Shown: one piece after another, positions 59,288-64,000 of the stretch
Layout: each line of letters opens with the position of its first letter
How positions within the stretch are numbered: position 1 is the stretch's first letter
Assembly: GCF_902506095.1 (NCBI RefSeq)
Contig: NZ_LR733293.1
Span: 893,502 to 957,501 of the forward strand
DNA from: Arthrobacter sp. 9AX
GTDB lineage: Bacteria > Actinomycetota > Actinomycetes > Actinomycetales > Micrococcaceae
Reading direction: 5' to 3'
Length of the DNA stretch: 64,000 bases
The notes under the pieces: generated by a model
What the model was told of the DNA's origin: nothing
Databases searched by the model: none
The model's input: the letters and a program-made list of their open reading frames with translations, nothing else
Program-made: the position numbers and the translations under genes

Positions 59288-60211
59288 ATGACCGCCATCA
59301 CCGCCACCAAACTCGAATTCACCAAGCTGGGCTCCCGCATCGGTGCCGAAATCCGGGGCCTGGACCTCAGCGCCCACCTCAGCGATGACACCATCGCCAG
59401 GATCCGGGAAGCCCTGAACACGCATAAGGTGCTGGTGTTCCGCGAGGCCAACATTGGCACGGACGAGGACCAGGTCCGCTTCGCCGGCCGCTTTGGACCG
59501 CTCACCAAGGCCCACCCCACGGTCGCGTCCGTGGACGGCAAGCCCTCTGTCCTGCCGGTGGACAGCGAAAACGGCAGCGCCAACAACTGGCACACCGACG
59601 TCACGTTTGTGGTGAACCCGCCGCAGGCCTCGACTCTGCGGAGCATCACCTTGCCGGCGTACGGCGGGGAGACCCTGATCGCGTCAGCGGCCGGGGCCTA
59701 CCAGGACCTGCCGGACGAGCTGCGGAACTTCGCCGACACCCTCTGGGCCATCCACACCAACGATTACGACTACTCGCGGCCCAAGAACCTGGAACACGCC
59801 AACGCGGAGGAACGGCGCAAGGAGTTCACCCGGATCCACTTCGAGACAGCCCACCCGGTGGTGCGCGTGCACCCGCTGACGGGGGAGCGCGGGCTTTTCA
59901 TCGGCGGCTTTGCGCAGCGGCTGCGGATCGTGGGGCTGTCCAACACGGAGTCCAAGGACATCCTGCGGATCCTGCAGGCCTACATCACCCGCCCGGAAAA
60001 CGTGGTGCGCGTGAACTGGGAGCCGGACCAGCTGGTGCTGTTCGACAACCGCATCACCCAGCACTACGCCCCGGACAACTACGACGGCCAGCCCCGCAAG
60101 CTGAACCGCGTGACTGTCGCCGGTGACATTCCGGTGGGAGTGGACGGCCGCAGCAGCACGGCCATCAAGGGCGACTCGTCCGCCTACTCGGAAACGGTGG
60201 TCCTCCCCTAA
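59288..60211 (+). CDS. TauD/TfdA-family 2-oxoglutarate-dependent dioxygenase
   Basis: A 307-residue Fe(II)/2-oxoglutarate enzyme. Iron ligands are visible in NNWHTDVTF (His-x-Asp) and ITQHYAPDNY (distal His), the 2-oxoglutarate Arg in GQPRKLNRVTV, and the fold start GSRIGAEIRGLDLSAHLSDD. Homologues release sulfite from taurine or alkylsulfonates, or cleave aryloxyalkanoates. With no sulfonate transporter adjacent the substrate is uncertain. AAGGCAAGGA lies upstream of the ATG. Confidence 0.9.
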   Translation: MTAITATKLEFTKLGSRIGAEIRGLDLSAHLSDDTIARIREALNTHKVLVFREANIGTDEDQVRFAGRFGPLTKAHPTVASVDGKPSVLPVDSENGSANNWHTDVTFVVNPPQASTLRSITLPAYGGETLIASAAGAYQDLPDELRNFADTLWAIHTNDYDYSRPKNLEHANAEERRKEFTRIHFETAHPVVRVHPLTGERGLFIGGFAQRLRIVGLSNTESKDILRILQAYITRPENVVRVNWEPDQLVLFDNRITQHYAPDNYDGQPRKLNRVTVAGDIPVGVDGRSSTAIKGDSSAYSETVVLP

Positions 60212-60228
60212 GCCCCGAAAGAAAGGTT

Positions 60229-60257
60229 CCCCTCCTGGCTTTGACCGCCAGGAGGGG
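60229..60257 (+). terminator. Terminator after the TauD-type gene
   Basis: A perfect 11-bp stem CCCCTCCTGGC (60229-60239 with 60247-60257) with a 7-nt loop, 18 bp after the stop. Confidence 0.75.
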
Positions 60258-60363
60258 CACCTTCTGCTAAGGGCTGGCCGCGCAGGCACACCTGGTACTG
60301 CAGCCAGGCGATGCCGTAGCGGATCCAACCCAGGACGTCATACCACTTGGTGGCCGGTACGGC

Positions 60364-61143
60364 CTATCCTGCCCGGGCCGAGATGATCTTGAACGTGGCC
60401 CCGGTGGGATCGGCGAGCTGCGCCACCCGGCCGAAGTCGCTGTCCGCCGGCTCCTCCAGGAGCGTAGCGCCCATGGCCTTGGCCCGCTCGATGGCGGCGT
60501 CGGTATCCTCCACGGAGAAGTACACCTGCCAGTGCGAGGGAATGCCGCCGGTCAGATAGCCCGAGGCGTCCAGGATTCCGGCCTGGGCGTTCATGCCCGA
60601 GCCCATGGTGGTGTACCGGAATTCGGGGGTGTCACTCATAACCTCGGTTTCCCAGCCGAACACGTCCTGGTAGAACTTCACGGCGGCGTCGTAGTCCTTG
60701 GCGTGCAGTTCGTGCCAGGCAGCGGCCCCCGGCTCACCGACCAGTTCGTAGCCGAGCATCTCGCGGGGTTGCCACACGCCGATGGCTGCCCCCGTGGCGT
60801 CACCGAAGATGGCCATGTGTCCCTGTTCGGGGACATCCATGGGCGGCATAAAGACCTGGCCGCCATGCGCGGCCACCGCTTTGGCGGCGGACGCGGCGTC
60901 GTCGGTTCGAAGGTAGGTGGACCACACGTCCGGCATGCCCGCCTGGCTCTCGTCCTTCTGCATGATTCCTGCCACGGACTTGCCGTTCTTCCAGGCGGTC
61001 ACATAGCCGCCGTATTTTTCCTCGTCCCCGGTCTGGTACTCCCAGCCGAACAGCTCGCCATAGAAACGCCGGGCAGTGTCAACGTCGGTGGTCATCAGGT
61101 CAATCCAGCAGGGTGCGCCGGGCGTGGGTACGGGGCTGGGCAT
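60364..61143 (-). CDS. Two-domain VOC-family protein
   Basis: A 259-residue protein made of two glyoxalase-like domains. The first runs from CWIDLMTTDVDTARRFYGEL to GAAIGVWQPRE (about 10-127), the second from WHELHAKDYDAAVKFYQDVF to DPTGATFKIISA (about 140-257). Such double-VOC proteins are often called hydroxylases or lactoylglutathione-lyase-like; the function is unknown. The ATG at 61143 gives the expected start. Confidence 0.87.
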   Translation of the reverse strand: MPSPVPTPGAPCWIDLMTTDVDTARRFYGELFGWEYQTGDEEKYGGYVTAWKNGKSVAGIMQKDESQAGMPDVWSTYLRTDDAASAAKAVAAHGGQVFMPPMDVPEQGHMAIFGDATGAAIGVWQPREMLGYELVGEPGAAAWHELHAKDYDAAVKFYQDVFGWETEVMSDTPEFRYTTMGSGMNAQAGILDASGYLTGGIPSHWQVYFSVEDTDAAIERAKAMGATLLEEPADSDFGRVAQLADPTGATFKIISARAG

Positions 61144-61260
61144 GGCAGTCTCCTTGTGGTGTGTCCGGTGGCAGGCGGTGGTGTGCGCCGATGCAACACC
61201 CCGACCCTATTTCCAGGGTCAGGCACTTTCAAGAGGTCCGGGCCGGGAGGTTAAAACGAA

Positions 61261-61298
61261 GGACCCCTGCCGGCCAGCGTGCTGGCGGACAGGGGTCC
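61261..61298 (-). terminator. Terminator of tRNA-Ser(TGA)
   Basis: A 9-bp outer stem GGACCCCTG (61261-61269 with 61290-61298) enclosing an inner GCCAGC/GCTGGC stem, 6 bp beyond the tRNA 3' end. Confidence 0.75.
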
Positions 61299-61304
61299 CA
61301 ATCG

Positions 61305-61392
61305 CGGAAGGTAAGAGATTCGAACTCTTGGTACGGGGTTACCGCACACTAGTTTTCAAGACTAGCTCCTTCGGCCGCTCGGACAACCTTCC
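61305..61392 (-). tRNA. tRNA-Ser(TGA)
   Basis: An 88-nt serine tRNA with a long variable arm. The acceptor GGAAGGT pairs with ACCTTCC, the anticodon loop CTTGAAA gives TGA, the T loop is GTTCGAAT. CCA is not encoded. Confidence 0.97.
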
Positions 61393-61500
61393 TCGACTAG
61401 TAGTGTTTCATAGGCACTTGCCTGCAACAAAACAGAGGCGAAGAAGGTGTCCGGTGCACACTGGTTGCAGTGAGTATTCAGTCAGAAACGGGAGTGTTCC

Positions 61501-62484
61501 ATGAAAGCCGTCTACATTTCGGAGCCGGGCGGCCCGGAGGTGCTGGAGGTCCGCGAGACGGACGCCCCGGTGGCCGGACCGGGCGAGGTGCTGATCGACG
61601 TCGTCGCCGCCGGCCTGAACCGTGCGGACGTGCAGCAGCGCAGGGGGTTCTATCCGCCGCCGCCGGGCGCTTCGGAGATCCCCGGCCTCGAGGTATCCGG
61701 CAGGATAGCCGGTTTCGGCCCCGGCGTCAGGAAGCCTTTTTCCCTCGGCGACAAGGTAGTGGCGCTGCTTGCCGGCGGCGGCTACGCCCAGCAGGTGGCG
61801 GTGCCGGCCGAGCAGGTCCTCCGCGTTCCGGAGGGCGTGGACCTGGTCACCGCAGCGTCCTTGCCGGAGGTGGCCGCCACGGTCTACTCCAACCTGGTGA
61901 TGACTGCCCAGCTGCAGGCGGGCGAAACCGTCCTGATCCACGGCGCCACCGGCGGGATCGGCACCATGGCCATCCAGCTGGCCAAGGCGTTGGGTGCCAG
62001 GGTGGCAACCACCGCGGGCACGGATGAAAAGGTGGGAACCGCGAAGGCCTTCCTGGGCGCGGACATCGCCATTAACTATGCCGAGGAGGATTTTCCGGCG
62101 AGCCTGCGCGAACAGAACGGCGGGCGCGGTGCGGATGTGATCCTCGACGTCGTTGGTGCCAAATACCTTCCGCAGAACGTGGACGCCCTTGCCGACTACG
62201 GGCGGCTGGTGGTGATCGGACTGCAGGGCGGCACCAAGGGTGAACTGGACCTCGGCCAGCTGCTGAAGAAGCGCGCCGCCGTGGTGGCCACGGCTCTGCG
62301 GCCCAGGCCGGTTGAGGAAAAAGGCGCCATCATGAACGCGGTCCGCGACGCCGTCTGGCCCCTGATCACGGACGGTCGGATCCGGCCGCTCGTGGCCAAA
62401 ACCTTCCCGCTGGACGAGGTCCAGGCCGCCCACGCCTACTTCGACACCGGCGACCACGTGGGGAAAGTCCTCCTGCTGCTCTAG
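61501..62484 (+). CDS. NADPH:quinone oxidoreductase (PIG3-like)
   Basis: A 327-residue zinc-free medium-chain reductase. MKAVYISEPGGPEVLEVRE is the usual start, NRADVQQRRGFYPPPPGASE is characteristic of the PIG3/QOR branch, the NADPH fold reads VLIHGATGGIGTMAIQLAKA, and YFDTGDHVGKVLLLL is the family end. It reduces quinones by one or two electrons. A GGGAGTG stretch 6 nt upstream serves the ATG. Confidence 0.9.
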   Translation: MKAVYISEPGGPEVLEVRETDAPVAGPGEVLIDVVAAGLNRADVQQRRGFYPPPPGASEIPGLEVSGRIAGFGPGVRKPFSLGDKVVALLAGGGYAQQVAVPAEQVLRVPEGVDLVTAASLPEVAATVYSNLVMTAQLQAGETVLIHGATGGIGTMAIQLAKALGARVATTAGTDEKVGTAKAFLGADIAINYAEEDFPASLREQNGGRGADVILDVVGAKYLPQNVDALADYGRLVVIGLQGGTKGELDLGQLLKKRAAVVATALRPRPVEEKGAIMNAVRDAVWPLITDGRIRPLVAKTFPLDEVQAAHAYFDTGDHVGKVLLLL

Positions 62485-62620
62485 CGTGCCCATCTGATCC
62501 CAAGCCGGTAGATACTGAGTATTGCCTTCCGGGGCTTGCTCCATTAGGCTCGTCGCCATACGCGGTATGCATGGGCCATTGGGGGACCATGCAAACCAAC
62601 GCCCGAGCGCAAGGAGCACC

Positions 62621-63229
62621 ATGTCCATCCGCCACAGCCTCCTCGCCCTGCTGCAGGACCAGCCGCGGTACGGCTACCAGCTGCGGGTCGAATTCGAGAA
62701 CCGCACCGGGGCCACCTGGCCACTGAACATCGGGCAGGTGTACACCACGCTGGACAGGCTGGAGCGCGACGGCCTGGTCACCAAGGAAGGCGACGACGGT
62801 GACGGCCACGTGGTCTACAGCATCACCGGCGCCGGCAAAGCCGAGGTCAAGAACTGGTTCGCGGCCCCGGTGGAGCGGAACAATCCGCCCCGGAACGAGC
62901 TCGCCATCAAGCTGGCGCTCGCCGTGACCTTGCCGGGCGTGGACGTCCAGGCCATCATCCAGGCCCAGCGCGCGGCGTCCATGCGGGCCCTGCAGGACTA
63001 CACCAAGGCACGCCGGGACACCACAGCCAGCCAGCGCTCCGCGGATACCGCGTGGCTGCTGGTCCTGGATTCGCTGATCTTCCAGACTGAAGCGGAAGTC
63101 CGCTGGCTGGACCTCTGTGAGGCCAGGATGGTCCAGCAGGCGCAGTCGGCCGGGCCGGGCCAGGCACGCAAAACGTCCAACGGGGTCACGGAAGACGCCG
63201 CCCCGCTGAACGCGGACAGCCGCCGGTGA
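62621..63229 (+). CDS. PadR-family transcriptional regulator
   Basis: A 202-residue regulator. The winged helix covers about 1-80: SLLALLQDQPRYGYQLRVEF, WPLNIGQVYTTLDRLERDGL, VVYSITGAGKAEVKNWF; a C-terminal dimerising helix region follows (Vir/PadR-type). The ATG at 62621 is fixed by AAGGAG 5 nt upstream. Its stop overlaps the GTG of an ABC transporter gene, so it likely controls that transporter, as is common for PadR proteins with MacB-like exporters. Confidence 0.92.
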   Translation: MSIRHSLLALLQDQPRYGYQLRVEFENRTGATWPLNIGQVYTTLDRLERDGLVTKEGDDGDGHVVYSITGAGKAEVKNWFAAPVERNNPPRNELAIKLALAVTLPGVDVQAIIQAQRAASMRALQDYTKARRDTTASQRSADTAWLLVLDSLIFQTEAEVRWLDLCEARMVQQAQSAGPGQARKTSNGVTEDAAPLNADSRR

Positions 63230-63963
63230 GCGTGCAGGGGCCGCAGCAGGTCCTGGAACTGGCGAAGGTCAGCAGGACGTTCGGGGAAGGCGCGACGGCG
63301 GTCGCCGCCCTCCGCGACGTGGACCTCACTATTGACGCGGGTGAGTTTGTTGCGGTGATGGGGCCGTCCGGGTCCGGTAAGTCGTCCCTCCTGGCGCTGG
63401 CCGGGGGACTGGACCGGCCGACGTCGGGCGGTGTCTTTGTGGAATCCACGCCCCTGGCGGGATTGGGGCTCAATGACCTTGCACGCCTCCGGCGCCGTGC
63501 CGTGGGCTATGTCTTCCAGGACTTCAACCTGGTGCCCACCCTCACGGCCGCCGAAAATGTGGCGTTGCCGCTGGAACTGGACGGCACAGCCTGGAAAAGG
63601 GCGCGCCGGCGGGCACTGGACGCGCTGCGGCAGGTGGGTATCCCGGAACTGGCGGACCGCTTTATGGACCAGATGTCCGGCGGCCAGCAGCAGCGGGTGG
63701 CCATCGCCCGGGCTGTGGTGGGGCAGCGGCGGCTGATCCTCGCCGACGAGCCCACGGGAGCCCTTGACTCCACCACCGGGCAGGGCGTGATGGAAGTGCT
63801 GCGCGCCCGCGCCGATGCCGGAGCCGCCGTGATGCTGGTGACCCACGAGGCCCGGCACGCGGCCTGGGCGGACCGGGTGGTATTCCTGCGCGACGGGCGC
63901 ATTGTGGACCAGGCGGCTGCCATGCACGACCCCGCCATGCTCCTGGCCCAGGCAGGACTCTGA
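63226..63963 (+). CDS. ABC transporter ATP-binding protein (MacB/LolD type)
   Basis: A 245-residue ATPase. Walker A GPSGSGKSSLLA near 46-57, Q-loop VFQDFNLVPTL, signature MSGGQQQRVAIARA, Walker B LILADEPTGALDS and H-loop VTHEARHA are all intact. Closest class is the LolD/MacB exporters that act on lipoproteins, antibiotics or wall precursors. GTG start overlapping the PadR stop, own stop overlapping the next gene. Confidence 0.94.
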   Translation: MSVQGPQQVLELAKVSRTFGEGATAVAALRDVDLTIDAGEFVAVMGPSGSGKSSLLALAGGLDRPTSGGVFVESTPLAGLGLNDLARLRRRAVGYVFQDFNLVPTLTAAENVALPLELDGTAWKRARRRALDALRQVGIPELADRFMDQMSGGQQQRVAIARAVVGQRRLILADEPTGALDSTTGQGVMEVLRARADAGAAVMLVTHEARHAAWADRVVFLRDGRIVDQAAAMHDPAMLLAQAGL

Positions 63964-64000
63964 TGCGGCTGGATCTTGCTCCGGTGTCGAAAGGTCGCCG
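63963..64000 (+). CDS. ABC transporter permease, first codons only
   Basis: An ATG overlaps the ATPase stop (TGATG) and stays open to the window edge: MRLDLAPVSKGR. The position after a MacB-type ATPase gene implies a FtsX/MacB-like permease. Identity is inferred from context alone. Confidence 0.55.
   Translation, partial: MRLDLAPVSKGR

Noticed and set aside
61076-61504. Plus-strand frame overlapping tRNA-Ser(TGA)
   Set aside because: It runs through the tRNA and its terminator in the opposite direction and has no recognisable domain.

Overview
The window reads as a chromosome segment of a high-GC actinomycete of the Micrococcaceae, most like Arthrobacter or Pseudarthrobacter (inference). 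The signs are GC-rich third codon positions, a DinB-like isomerase of the mycothiol-dependent kind, WhiB-type proteins, a DUF222/13E12 HNH protein, a GTP-type PEP carboxykinase, a cyclic-di-AMP riboswitch in front of a secreted wall protein, and many genes whose -10 box sits 6-7 nt before the start codon, as expected for leaderless mRNAs.

Region 1 (1-8.0 kb) is a hexuronate operon on the plus strand: a sugar dehydrogenase (truncated by the window edge), a sugar isomerase/epimerase, UxaC, a fructuronate reductase, ManD, and one long gene that joins a gluconokinase to a family 3 glycoside hydrolase. Region 2 (8.0-14.4 kb) is a complete 3-hydroxybenzoate/gentisate module: hydroxylase and uptake permease on the plus strand, gentisate dioxygenase, fumarylpyruvate hydrolase and maleylpyruvate isomerase on the minus strand, and an IclR regulator. 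Region 3 (14.4-17.0 kb) pairs a glutaminase with a PucR-type regulator.

Region 4 (17.25-25.85 kb) is the most interesting part: an 8.6-kb integrated element in the 3' end of tRNA-Ser(CGA), bounded by a 23-bp direct repeat. It carries a tyrosine integrase, an XRE repressor, an AlpA-like protein, a Prim-Pol/SF3 helicase, a small unknown protein, a WhiB-like protein, a single HK97-type major capsid protein and a membrane-anchored cargo protein. It has no recognisable portal, terminase, protease or tail gene. A perfect 21-bp inverted repeat made of four GGACAGGGT iterons flanks an AT-richer centre just downstream of the primase gene, laid out like the replication origins of staphylococcal pathogenicity islands. 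The whole looks like a minimal actinobacterial phage satellite with its own capsid gene.

Region 5 (26-45 kb) holds an HNH gene whose 3' end was changed by a 95-bp tandem duplication, a dehydrogenase/pterin-synthase/glycosyltransferase cluster of unknown product, tadA, a PAP2 phosphatase, upp, a riboswitch-controlled transglycosylase-like protein, a two-component system, an orphan winged-helix regulator, sixA, and a TetR/YhgE/degenerate-ABC operon with a visible operator. Region 6 (45-64 kb) has tRNA-Arg, pckG, phosphomannomutase, a RecQ helicase fused to a phosphoribosyltransferase-like domain, transporters, tRNA-Ser(GCT) and tRNA-Ser(TGA), a prolyl oligopeptidase, a TauD-type dioxygenase, a quinone oxidoreductase, and the start of a PadR-controlled ABC transporter cut by the right edge.
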